Shown in pieces: positions 1 through 7,098 of a DNA stretch of 64,000 nt. Source of the DNA: Roseibium sp. MMSF_3544 (lineage in GTDB: Bacteria > Pseudomonadota > Alphaproteobacteria > Rhizobiales > Stappiaceae); assembly GCF_030732845.1 (NCBI RefSeq), contig NZ_JASHKA010000002.1, positions 372,001 through 436,000 on the forward strand, read 5' to 3'. The notes beneath the pieces were generated by a model that was not told where the DNA came from, searched no databases, and was given only the letters and a program-made list of their open reading frames with translations. Every line of letters begins with the position of its first letter. Position 1 is the stretch's first letter. The translations under genes and the position numbers were made by a program.

Positions 1-2
1 TG

Positions 3-506
3 ACCGCGCGCGCACTCGCCCACCTGCATGGGCGAAGCGGGGTCGGCACGGCCGTTGCGCAGTGGCGGATTGCGGGTAACAAAGGCGAATTGCCGGCAGG
101 TGTGGCCCGGCTGACCGAGTATCCATTCGGCAAATTTCTGCGCGCGTTCGATTTCGCCGTGGCCGCTGCCGGCTACAACACGTTTGCCGAACATCTTCGC
201 GAAGGATTGCCGACAGTCTGGGTGCCGAACGAGCACGCCGAGCAGGATCGCCAGATTCTGAGGGCACGCTTCGCCGAGGGTCGGGGCCTCGGGGCACTCG
301 TACGCCATGCAGCCGATTTCAACCTCGCCGCTGCGATCGATAAGCTTCTCGATCCCAATGTGCGGGCTGCAATGCGTGCGGCCCATTCAAACATCGACAA
401 AGACGTCGCCGGCAATGGCGCAGGTGCTGCGGCGGAGGCAATTGCCAGCCTCTGCGACACAGTCCTTGCAAGGGATACGACGCAGCCGTCACTGGTCTTC
501 AGGTAA
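3..506 (+). CDS. glycosyltransferase, MurG/GT28-like C-terminal part (5' truncated)
   Basis: An open frame runs in from the left edge, so the N-terminus is outside the window; about 167 codons are present. The visible part resembles the nucleotide-sugar-binding C-terminal half of GT-B (MurG-like or COG4671-like) glycosyltransferases. It has a segment AAGYNTFAEHL followed by LPTVWVPNEHAEQDRQ, matching the family pattern in which a Gly-rich turn and a conserved acidic residue bind the sugar nucleotide and the acceptor loop follows. The end is Arg-rich and ordinary. The substrate cannot be read from this fragment. There is no operon link to nasT, which begins about 110 bp downstream with its own promoter-like sequence. 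The family assignment is moderately sure and the biological role is unknown. Confidence 0.6.
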   Translation, partial: TARALAHLHGRSGVGTAVAQWRIAGNKGELPAGVARLTEYPFGKFLRAFDFAVAAAGYNTFAEHLREGLPTVWVPNEHAEQDRQILRARFAEGRGLGALVRHAADFNLAAAIDKLLDPNVRAAMRAAHSNIDKDVAGNGAGAAAEAIASLCDTVLARDTTQPSLVFR

Positions 507-588
507 GAATTTTTGTTGCTGCAACGGTTCGGTGCTGTGAGCTTTCCACATCTTATGGCCACACAGTTTTCGCACTGCAGCAAAGTGA

Positions 589-616
589 TTGCATAAAAAG
601 TAGCGCTGCGCATAAT
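589..616 (+). promoter_or_regulatory. candidate sigma-70 promoter of nasT
   Basis: TTGCAT (589-594), a 16-bp spacer and CATAAT (611-616) resemble -35 and -10 boxes. The predicted start site falls at or within a few bases of the nasT ATG at 623, and no Shine-Dalgarno sequence precedes that ATG. If correct, nasT is expressed from a nearly leaderless mRNA. This is inferred from sequence only. Confidence 0.35.
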
Positions 617-622
617 GTGGGC

Positions 623-1210
623 ATGAGCAGTGGCATTTCGATCCTCGTCATTGATGATAACAAGATCCGCGCGTCCATCATCGAAGAGGGACTGCGTGAT
701 GCCGGCCACGACGAGGTGATTGTCGTGCACCAGATGGACGGGCTCTTGCGCCAGATCGCGGATATCGATCCGGACGTAATCGTGATCGATCTGGAAAACC
801 CAAATCGTGACCAGCTTGAGCATATGTTTCAGGTCTCCCGCGCTGCGCAGAGACCGATCGCCATGTTCGTGGACAGGGCGGACAGCCACTCGATCGAAGC
901 CGCTGTCGAGGCAGGCGTCTCGGCCTATGTCGTCGACGGGCTCAAGCGCGAGCGTGTGAAACCGATCCTCGACATGGCCGTCAGCCGTTTCAGGGCCTTT
1001 TCCAGGTTGTCCAAAGAGCTGGAAGATGCGCGCACCGAACTCGCGGACCGCAAAACCATCGATCGTGCCAAGGGCATTCTCATGAAATCGAAAGGTCTGT
1101 CGGAACAGGAGGCCTATGACCTCCTCAGGCGCACGGCCATGAACCAGAGCCGCAAGATCATCGATGTGGCTCAGAGCCTGGTAATTGCCAGCGGATTGCT
1201 GGGAGACTGA
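623..1210 (+). CDS. nasT: NasT: ANTAR-domain antiterminator for nitrate assimilation
   Basis: This 195-residue protein is a response-regulator-like RNA-binding antiterminator. Residues 5-120 form a receiver domain with the acidic pair D11-D12 and D56 in the phospho-acceptor position; the usual switch Lys-Pro after strand 5 is replaced (VVDGLKRE). Residues about 138-187 are an ANTAR three-helix domain with the family motif DRAKGILMKSKGLSEQEAY. In known NasTS systems NasT binds a dual-hairpin leader RNA and prevents termination, while NasS holds it inactive until nitrate is present. The downstream neighbours are nasS and a leader with ANTAR-type hairpins before nrtA, which fits. A GTG at 617 is possible, but the ATG at 623 was chosen for its agreement with the promoter position. 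Confidence 0.92.
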   Translation: MSSGISILVIDDNKIRASIIEEGLRDAGHDEVIVVHQMDGLLRQIADIDPDVIVIDLENPNRDQLEHMFQVSRAAQRPIAMFVDRADSHSIEAAVEAGVSAYVVDGLKRERVKPILDMAVSRFRAFSRLSKELEDARTELADRKTIDRAKGILMKSKGLSEQEAYDLLRRTAMNQSRKIIDVAQSLVIASGLLGD

Positions 1211-1271
1211 ACATGCCTAATCAGAATTTTTGCCGGGGAGAGGCGGCCAAATCGGAAATCGGAGGATCGTC

Positions 1272-2378
1272 GTGGGGCAGCTGACACCTGTATTTGCAGG
1301 CTTCATTCCACTTCTGGACAGCGCGGTGCTTGTCGCGGCCAAGGAGATCGGTTTCGCTGAAGAAGAGGGGATCGCGCTCAAGCTGGTGCGCGAGTCCTCG
1401 TGGGCCAATATCCGCGACCGGGTCGCTGTGGGTCACTTTGACGTTGCCCATATGCTCGCGCCGATGCCGATTGCCGCGAGTCTGAACCTGACCAGTCTTG
1501 CCGTTCCCATGCTGGCCCCGATGATCCTGGGGCTCGGCGGCAATGCGATTACCGTGTCGGCGGCACTCTGGCAGCAGATGGCGGAGCTTGGCGCGGACCG
1601 GAACGGCGATCCGTCCTCGACCGGATTGGCCCTCGCGAAAGCGGTTGCCCGGCATGGTGCAAATGGCGGAACACCTTTGCGGTTCGGGGTCGTACATCCG
1701 TTTTCTGGTCACGCCTACGAATTGCGCTATTGGCTCGCCGCGGCGGGGATCGATCCGGACAAGGATGTCGAGATCACGGTCCTGCCTCCGCAACTGATGG
1801 CAGACGCGCTCGCGGCCGGGCAACTGGACGGATACTGCGTCGGCGAACCCTGGAACACGGCCGCTGTTGCCGCCGGGACGGGGCGAATCGTCACCTACAA
1901 ACAGGCCATCTGGCCGGACAGCCCTGAAAAGGTTCTGGGCGTGACGCGAAAATGGGCGCAATCGAGCCCCGAAACGCTGGCTGCACTGATGCGTGCCATG
2001 GCGCGCGCGGCCGACTGGTGCGCCGACCCGCAGAATACCGAACACCTGACCGGCTTGCTTGCCGGACCTGATTACCTTGCCTGCGCGCCGGATCTCTGCC
2101 GGCCGGCACTCGGCGGCAATGTGCACCTGGGCGCGACGACTTCGGTTGCACGTCCTGACTTTCTGAAGTTTTCCGGCGGTCCTGCCGCCGCTCCATCTCC
2201 CGCTCACGGGAAATGGTTCTACGATCAGATGGTCAGATGGGGGCAGGCGAAATTTTCTGCCGCCGGCGAGGCCGATGTCCGCACCATTTTCTCGCCTGCA
2301 TTGTACCGGGACGCACTGCAGATCGACGTGTTGCCGGCGGAAAAATCGATCCGTCTTTTTGACAGCGCGCCGGCATGA
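1272..2378 (+). CDS. nasS: NasS: nitrate/nitrite sensor, NrtA/CmpA-like
   Basis: This 368-residue protein belongs to the nitrate/bicarbonate-binding family (NrtA/CmpA) but starts directly with GQLTPVFAGFIPLLDSAVLV and has no signal peptide, so it should be cytoplasmic. That is the hallmark of NasS, the sensor that sequesters NasT when nitrate and nitrite are absent. Family segments include HMLAPMPIAASL, FGVVHPFSGHAYELRYWL and [13 protein letters not shown], all shared with the periplasmic NrtA at 2742-4148. The start is the GTG at 1272, six bases after a clear GGAGG (1261-1265); a longer TTG reading from 1230 lacks a ribosome site. It follows nasT by about 60 bp and is presumably co-transcribed. 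Confidence 0.9.
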   Translation: MGQLTPVFAGFIPLLDSAVLVAAKEIGFAEEEGIALKLVRESSWANIRDRVAVGHFDVAHMLAPMPIAASLNLTSLAVPMLAPMILGLGGNAITVSAALWQQMAELGADRNGDPSSTGLALAKAVARHGANGGTPLRFGVVHPFSGHAYELRYWLAAAGIDPDKDVEITVLPPQLMADALAAGQLDGYCVGEPWNTAAVAAGTGRIVTYKQAIWPDSPEKVLGVTRKWAQSSPETLAALMRAMARAADWCADPQNTEHLTGLLAGPDYLACAPDLCRPALGGNVHLGATTSVARPDFLKFSGGPAAAPSPAHGKWFYDQMVRWGQAKFSAAGEADVRTIFSPALYRDALQIDVLPAEKSIRLFDSAPA

Positions 2379-2420
2379 CAGGCGCGCGCGGACTGCATCC
2401 GGTACGGGCGTCTCCAAGTG

Positions 2421-2493
2421 TGTGCGCTGCACAAAAAACTGTCACTTGCCTCAATTCGCAGCCAACAATTCGTGCATCACATGCAGTGATGCA
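2421..2493 (+). promoter_or_regulatory. two palindromes upstream of the nrtA promoter (candidate activator sites)
   Basis: There are two perfect dyads: TGTGC-GCT-GCACA at 2421-2433, and TGCATCAC-ATGCA-GTGATGCA with arms at 2473-2480 and 2486-2493. They sit about 95-150 bp upstream of the predicted transcription start, where enhancer-binding proteins such as NtrC act on sigma-54 promoters. Neither matches the textbook NtrC consensus exactly, so the binding protein is left open. Confidence 0.4.
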
Positions 2494-2551
2494 AATTTGG
2501 GCGTAGGGGTAACATGCTTAAAAACAAGAAGAAATGGTGTTTCGGCTGAGT

Positions 2552-2567
2552 TGGCACACTTCGTGCT
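2552..2567 (+). promoter_or_regulatory. sigma-54 (-24/-12) promoter of the nitrate operon
   Basis: TGGCAC (2552-2557), five bases, then GTGCT (2563-2567). The GG and GC dinucleotides are exactly 10 bp apart, matching the sigma-54 consensus TGGCAC-N5-TTGCW except for one base. The predicted start lies near 2578, so the transcript would begin right before the first leader hairpin. RpoN/NtrC control is standard for nitrate assimilation in proteobacteria. Confidence 0.65.
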
Positions 2568-2580
2568 ATCAATGTTTCGT

Positions 2581-2623
2581 GGCCGACGCTGGCCTAAATC
2601 ATATCGCGTCCATTGACGGACGC
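2581..2623 (+). promoter_or_regulatory. ANTAR-type dual-hairpin leader RNA (NasT target)
   Basis: The second hairpin is GCGTCC (2606-2611), hexaloop ATTGAC (2612-2617), GGACGC (2618-2623). The loop has the A1 and G4 that define ANTAR-recognised hairpins. Eleven bases upstream lies a shorter hairpin, GGCC (2581-2584), hexaloop GACGCT, GGCC (2591-2594), whose loop has G4 but G instead of A at position 1. The pair sits just before an intrinsic terminator and downstream of nasTS, the expected layout for NasT-mediated antitermination. Confidence 0.75.
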
Positions 2624-2632
2624 CCAGGCAAA

Positions 2633-2691
2633 GCCGCCGTTCTGGTCTGCAACCTCTCCTCCCTTTCGCAGACCAAGACGGCGGTTTTTTT
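2633..2691 (+). terminator. intrinsic terminator/attenuator in the nrtA leader
   Basis: GCCGCCGT-TCT-GGTCTGC (2633-2650) pairs with GCAGACC-AAG-ACGGCGG (2668-2684) around a pyrimidine-rich loop and is followed by seven T (2685-2691). This is a strong intrinsic terminator placed before the nrtA start, so the operon should be silent unless NasT blocks it. Confidence 0.9.
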
Positions 2692-2702
2692 GTTTTGAGC
2701 CA

Positions 2703-2719
2703 GCGTCCGAAACGGACGC
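2703..2719 (+). promoter_or_regulatory. post-terminator hairpin repeating the arms of the ANTAR hairpin
   Basis: GCGTCCG-AAA-CGGACGC forms a 7-bp hairpin 23 bases before the nrtA start. Its arms are identical to those of the 2606-2623 hairpin (GCGTCC and GGACGC), so the two elements could exchange partners across the terminator. The role is unknown. Confidence 0.55.
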
Positions 2720-2741
2720 GGAAGACAAGAGGGAACAGGAC

Positions 2742-4148
2742 GTGACGAACACAAAAAGATTCCAGATGACCCGCCGGCTGGCGTTGGGGGCCCTGATGGC
2801 CGCAACAGCCTTTGTACCGGCATCGTCTGCATTCGCAGAAATGTTGGACGTCGAGAAGGACGAACTGACTTTCGGCTTTATCAAGCTGACCGACATGGCG
2901 CCGCTGGCCGTCGCCTATGAGCTTGGCTATTTCGAGGAAGAGGGTCTCTTCGTCACTTTGGAGCCGCAAGCCAACTGGAAGGTACTTTTGGACCGCGTGA
3001 TCACGGGCGAGCTGGACGGGGCACATATGCTCGCCGGTCAACCGCTCGCGGCGACCATCGGCTTTGGCACCAAGGCGCACATCGTGACGCCCTTCTCCAT
3101 GGACCTAAACGGCAACGGCATCACCGTCTCCAACGAGATCTGGGAAATGATGAAGCCGCATATCGAGATGCAGGATGACGGTAAGCCGGTTCACCCGATC
3201 AAGGCGTCGGCATTGAAACCCGTCGTGGATCAGTTCATCGACGAAGGCAAGCCGTTCAACATGGGCATGGTTTTCCCGGTCTCGACCCACAACTACGAAC
3301 TGCGTTACTGGCTGGCGTCTGGAGATATCCACCCTGGCTTTTATTCCAAGACCGATATTTCAGGCCAGATCCAGGGTGAGGCACTACTTTCCGTGACGCC
3401 GCCGCCGCAGATGCCCGCAACGCTCGAAGCCGGCACGATCTACGGCTATTGCGTTGGTGAGCCGTGGAACCAGCAGGCAGTCTTCAAAGGGATCGGTGTC
3501 CCGGTCATCACCGACTACCAGATCTGGAAGAACAACCCGGAGAAGGTCTTCGGCCTGACCAAGGAGTTCACCGAGGAAAACCCGAACACCACGCTTGCGA
3601 TCACCAAAGCGCTGATCCGGGCCGCCAAGTGGCTGGATGAAAACGACAACGCCAACCGCATGGAAGCGGTCGAGATGCTCGCGCGGTCCGAATATGTGGG
3701 TGCGGATGCGGAAGTGATCGCGAACTCCATGACCGGCACCTTTGAGTTCGAAAAAGGCGACAAGCGGGAGATCCCGGACTTCAACGTCTTTTATCGGTAC
3801 TACGCGACCTATCCGTACTACTCCGATGCGGTCTGGTACCTGACTCAGATGCGCCGTTGGGGTCAGATCCCCGAGCACAAGCCGGATAGCTGGTACGACG
3901 AAGTCGCCAAGTCCGTCTATCTCCCGGAAACTTATCTGAAAGCCGCGCGCATGCTGGTCGAGGAAGGTCATGTGGCAGAAGAGGATTTCCCGTGGGATTC
4001 CGACGGCTATCGTGCGCCGACCCCGGCTGAAGACATCATCGACGGCATTCCCTACGACGGGAAGCAACCGAATGCCTACATCGACAGCCTGCCGATCGGC
4101 CTGAAAGGCAAACAGATCGTCGATGGCAGCGAAGTTGTTGGCGGCTAA
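2742..4148 (+). CDS. nrtA: NrtA: periplasmic nitrate/nitrite-binding protein of ABC transporter
   Basis: This 468-residue solute-binding protein of the NrtA/CmpA family should capture nitrate or nitrite for NrtB and its ATPase. The N-terminus has a twin-arginine-like signal ([15 protein letters not shown], cleavage near SSAFAE). Family segments are [52 protein letters not shown] and [13 protein letters not shown]. The GTG at 2742 follows GAGGGA and is preferred; an ATG at 2766 lies directly before the twin-arginine stretch but lacks a ribosome site. Upstream open frame reaching back to 2613 overlaps the terminator and is not coding. It is the first gene of the leader-controlled operon, with a stem-loop between it and nrtB. 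Confidence 0.93.
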   Translation: MTNTKRFQMTRRLALGALMAATAFVPASSAFAEMLDVEKDELTFGFIKLTDMAPLAVAYELGYFEEEGLFVTLEPQANWKVLLDRVITGELDGAHMLAGQPLAATIGFGTKAHIVTPFSMDLNGNGITVSNEIWEMMKPHIEMQDDGKPVHPIKASALKPVVDQFIDEGKPFNMGMVFPVSTHNYELRYWLASGDIHPGFYSKTDISGQIQGEALLSVTPPPQMPATLEAGTIYGYCVGEPWNQQAVFKGIGVPVITDYQIWKNNPEKVFGLTKEFTEENPNTTLAITKALIRAAKWLDENDNANRMEAVEMLARSEYVGADAEVIANSMTGTFEFEKGDKREIPDFNVFYRYYATYPYYSDAVWYLTQMRRWGQIPEHKPDSWYDEVAKSVYLPETYLKAARMLVEEGHVAEEDFPWDSDGYRAPTPAEDIIDGIPYDGKQPNAYIDSLPIGLKGKQIVDGSEVVGG

Positions 4149-4161
4149 GGCCGGATATCCG

Positions 4162-4188
4162 GAGCAGCGGGCATTTTGTCCGCTGCTC
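4162..4188 (+). promoter_or_regulatory. nrtA-nrtB intercistronic stem-loop
   Basis: GAGCAGCGG (4162-4170) pairs with CCGCTGCTC (4180-4188) around a 9-base loop, with no T-run after it. Such hairpins behind binding-protein genes commonly stabilise the upstream mRNA and lower expression of the permease. Confidence 0.6.
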
Positions 4189-4228
4189 ACCTTCTAAGAT
4201 TTCTACTTCAATCTAATGGACGCACCCA

Positions 4229-5311
4229 ATGGCCAATGCCGACACTGCCGGATCCCCGGATCTCGCCCGGGCTGCCCGGAAAGAAAAACTCTTCACCTGG
4301 ATCAACAAGACCGGCGGATGGCTGGACGCACTCGGGTTTTCCTGGCTCGTACCGCTGATGAAAATCGCGGCCGGTGACAATCCGAAGGAGCAGTTGGGCG
4401 AACTGAAACGTGTGCTTTTGATCCCGCTGTTGGGGATCGTCGCGTTCCTGGTTCTTTGGGGCACTCTGGCACCGCAGGTTCAAACCTCGCTCGGAGCCGT
4501 GCCGGGACCGGCACAGGTCTGGTCACAGACGGTCAACCTCTGGGAGGATCATGTCCGCGAGCGCGAGAAAGCCGCAGCCTTTTACGAGCGCCAGGAAACC
4601 CGAAACGCCAAATTCGAGGCGGAAGGCAAGACCGACCGCGTCAAGTGGCGCAACTACACGGGAAAGCCAACATACATCGATCAGATCGGCACGTCGCTCA
4701 AGACAGTCGGTCTCGGTTTTCTGATCGCCACCATCATCGCCGTTCCGCTCGGGATCGCGTCAGGGCTCTCCCGATCGTTTAACGGTGCGATCAATCCCCT
4801 GATCCAGATCTTCAAGCCGGTATCGCCATTGGCCTGGCTTCCGATCGTGACCATGATCGTCTCCGCGACCTATGCAAACCCTTACGACTGGCTGTCCAAG
4901 TCTCTTCTGATCTCGGCGGTGACGGTGACGCTCTGCTCCATGTGGCCGACGCTGATCAACACCGCGCTTGGCGTCGCATCCGTTGACAAGGACCTGATGA
5001 ATGTCGGCCGCGTCCTGCAGCTGCCGACCTGGAAAACCATCACCAAACTGGTGCTTCCCTCGTCGCTGCCGCTGATTTTCACGGGTCTCCGTCTGTCGCT
5101 CGGTGTGGGCTGGATGGTGCTGATCGCCGCTGAAATGCTCGCGCAGAACCCGGGCCTCGGCAAATTCGTCTGGGATGAGTTCCAGAACGGGTCTTCCCAG
5201 TCTCTCGCCAAGATCATGGTGGCGGTTCTGACCATCGGCCTTATCGGCTTCATGCTCGACCGGCTGATGTTCGCCCTGCAGCGCGCCTTCACGTTCAGCG
5301 CCAACCGCTAA
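4229..5311 (+). CDS. nrtB: NrtB: nitrate ABC transporter permease
   Basis: This 360-residue integral membrane protein is of the NrtB/SsuC/TauC permease type. A cytoplasmic N-terminal region is followed by a hydrophobic segment (about residues 70-90), then a long charged, helix-prone stretch ([17 protein letters not shown]) before the main membrane domain, as seen in NrtB but not in taurine permeases. The C-terminal half contains the EAA-like coupling region in the [21 protein letters not shown] segment, which contacts the ATPase. It lies 80 bp after nrtA and 10 bp before the ATPase gene, in one operon. It should move nitrate or nitrite inward. Confidence 0.92.
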   Translation: MANADTAGSPDLARAARKEKLFTWINKTGGWLDALGFSWLVPLMKIAAGDNPKEQLGELKRVLLIPLLGIVAFLVLWGTLAPQVQTSLGAVPGPAQVWSQTVNLWEDHVREREKAAAFYERQETRNAKFEAEGKTDRVKWRNYTGKPTYIDQIGTSLKTVGLGFLIATIIAVPLGIASGLSRSFNGAINPLIQIFKPVSPLAWLPIVTMIVSATYANPYDWLSKSLLISAVTVTLCSMWPTLINTALGVASVDKDLMNVGRVLQLPTWKTITKLVLPSSLPLIFTGLRLSLGVGWMVLIAAEMLAQNPGLGKFVWDEFQNGSSQSLAKIMVAVLTIGLIGFMLDRLMFALQRAFTFSANR

Positions 5312-5321
5312 GGAGACCCTA

Positions 5322-7082
5322 ATGTCCTTTCTGGAAATATCCGGTGTCTCCAAGTCCTACGGCGAAGGTGCCGACCGGACAGACGTGCTGGAAGACATCA
5401 ACCTGAAGGTGGAAGAGGGTGAGTTCATTGCGATTGTCGGATTTTCCGGCACCGGAAAGACAACGCTGATCTCGCTTCTGGCCGGACTGATCGAGGCCGA
5501 CGCAGGCGGTGTCATCTTCAAGGGCAAGGAGATCGACGGGCCAAGTCCCGATCGGGGCGTGGTGTTCCAGTCCTATTCCCTGATGCCCTGGCTTTCGGTC
5601 ACCGGCAACGTCGCCCTTGCGGTCGATACGGTCTTCAGGAAGAAGTCCGCGAAAGAGCGCAAGGCCATCTGCGACAAATATATCGAGATGGTCGGTCTGG
5701 CTCATGCACGGGATCGCAAGCCGGCTGAGCTGTCTGGTGGTATGCGCCAGCGCGTCGCTGTCGCCCGAGCGCTTGCGATGCAGCCTGAGCTTCTGTTGAT
5801 GGACGAGCCCTTGTCGGCTCTGGACGCCCTGACACGCGCGAAGCTTCAGGACGAGTTTGCGGCAATCTGTGAGCAAGAGAAGAAGACAATCGTTCTGATA
5901 ACAAACGATGTCGACGAAGCGATCCTCCTTGCCGACCGCATCATCCCATTGAAGCCCGGAACGACAGCAACACTCGGTCCGGAATTCACTGTTCCGTTCA
6001 AGCGTCCGCGCGACCGCGGCGAGCTGAACCACGATGAGGATTTCATCAAGCTCCGCGCTGATATCACCGAATATCTGATGGCTGTCGGTGCCGAGCGTGG
6101 CGCTGATCTGGAACGCGATATCGTTCTTCCGAATATCGTTCCGATCACGCAGCGCATGAAGCCTGACGACAAACTGCCCGCGGCCTATGAAAGGGCGTCA
6201 GAAACCTTGAAAGACGACCGCTTTCTGGAGTTTTCGCAACTCAAGAAAGTCTATCCGACCCCCAAGGGACCGCTCACGGTGGTCGACGGGTTCGAGCTGA
6301 AAATGAAGAAGGGTGAGTTCATCACCCTGATCGGCCATTCCGGCTGCGGCAAGTCAACAGTGCTGTCCATGGTGGCCGGCCTCAATCCGATCACTGAAGG
6401 GGCCATTATCCTGGACGGCACACATGTGTCCGAGGCCGGGCCGGATCGGGCCGTTGTGTTCCAGGCACCCAGTCTCATGCCCTGGCTGACGGCTTACGAG
6501 AATGTCGCTCTGGGCGTCGACAAGGTCTACCCGGATGCCTCAAAGGCCGAGAAGCGCGACGTCATCGAGTATTACCTCTCCAAGGTTGGTCTGGCCGACG
6601 CCATGCAGAAGGCTGCCGCGGATCTTTCCAACGGCATGAAGCAACGCGTCGGCATTGCAAGGGCCTTCGCCCTCTCGCCGAAGCTGCTCCTGCTGGATGA
6701 GCCGTTCGGCATGCTCGACAGCCTGACACGGTGGGAACTTCAGGACGTCCTGATGGACGTTTGGAAGCGCACCCAGGTAACGGCGGTTTGCGTCACCCAT
6801 GACGTCGACGAGGCCATTCTGCTCGCCGACCGGGTGGTGATGATGTCCAACGGGCCGAACGCACGGATCGGCAACATAATGGACGTTGACCTGCCGCGCC
6901 CGCGCTCGCGCAAGGAACTGCTCGCGCACCCGGACTATTACGCCTACCGCGAAGAACTTCTGGACTTCCTGGAAGCCTATGAGGGCGGGGCGGATCCGAG
7001 CGAGGAGCAACTGAAATCCATCCAGGAAAAACGTGCTGCCCGCATGGCCCGCCAAAAGGCGGCCGTGGAAGCTGCCGAGTGA
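5322..7082 (+). CDS. nitrate ABC transporter ATPase, two fused nucleotide-binding domains
   Basis: This 586-residue protein carries two complete ABC ATPase domains in tandem, replacing separate NrtC/NrtD subunits. Domain 1 has Walker [10 protein letters not shown] (40-48), signature LSGGM (137-141) and DEPLSALD. Its H-loop reads ITNDVDEA, with Asn195 where His is expected. Domain 2 has Walker [10 protein letters not shown] (338-346), signature LSNGM (435-439), DEPFGMLD and a normal H-loop His493. In an ABC dimer, Walker A and H-loop of one domain meet the signature of the other, so both unusual residues fall in the same composite site. The transporter therefore probably has one degenerate and one consensus ATP site. 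It follows nrtB by 10 bp and precedes nirB by 16 bp. Confidence 0.92.
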   Translation: MSFLEISGVSKSYGEGADRTDVLEDINLKVEEGEFIAIVGFSGTGKTTLISLLAGLIEADAGGVIFKGKEIDGPSPDRGVVFQSYSLMPWLSVTGNVALAVDTVFRKKSAKERKAICDKYIEMVGLAHARDRKPAELSGGMRQRVAVARALAMQPELLLMDEPLSALDALTRAKLQDEFAAICEQEKKTIVLITNDVDEAILLADRIIPLKPGTTATLGPEFTVPFKRPRDRGELNHDEDFIKLRADITEYLMAVGAERGADLERDIVLPNIVPITQRMKPDDKLPAAYERASETLKDDRFLEFSQLKKVYPTPKGPLTVVDGFELKMKKGEFITLIGHSGCGKSTVLSMVAGLNPITEGAIILDGTHVSEAGPDRAVVFQAPSLMPWLTAYENVALGVDKVYPDASKAEKRDVIEYYLSKVGLADAMQKAAADLSNGMKQRVGIARAFALSPKLLLLDEPFGMLDSLTRWELQDVLMDVWKRTQVTAVCVTHDVDEAILLADRVVMMSNGPNARIGNIMDVDLPRPRSRKELLAHPDYYAYREELLDFLEAYEGGADPSEEQLKSIQEKRAARMARQKAAVEAAE

Positions 7083-7098
7083 GCCGGGGAGGAGACGA

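Noticed and set aside
1213..1284. 23-codon frame between nasT and nasS
   Set aside because: It overlaps the nasS start and has no ribosome site; likely chance.
1221..2432. 403-codon antisense frame over nasS
   Set aside because: It is a high-GC shadow of a well-supported gene, with Arg/Pro-rich composition and no domain.
2551..2570. Hairpin-like sequence TGGCAC...GTGCTA as a possible first ANTAR hairpin
   Set aside because: It has a 5-base loop and coincides with a sigma-54 promoter of correct GG-N10-GC spacing, so it is upstream of the transcript.
2613..2741. N-terminal extension of nrtA
   Set aside because: It would place coding sequence across the ANTAR hairpin and terminator; the GTG at 2742 has a ribosome site and the signal peptide follows.
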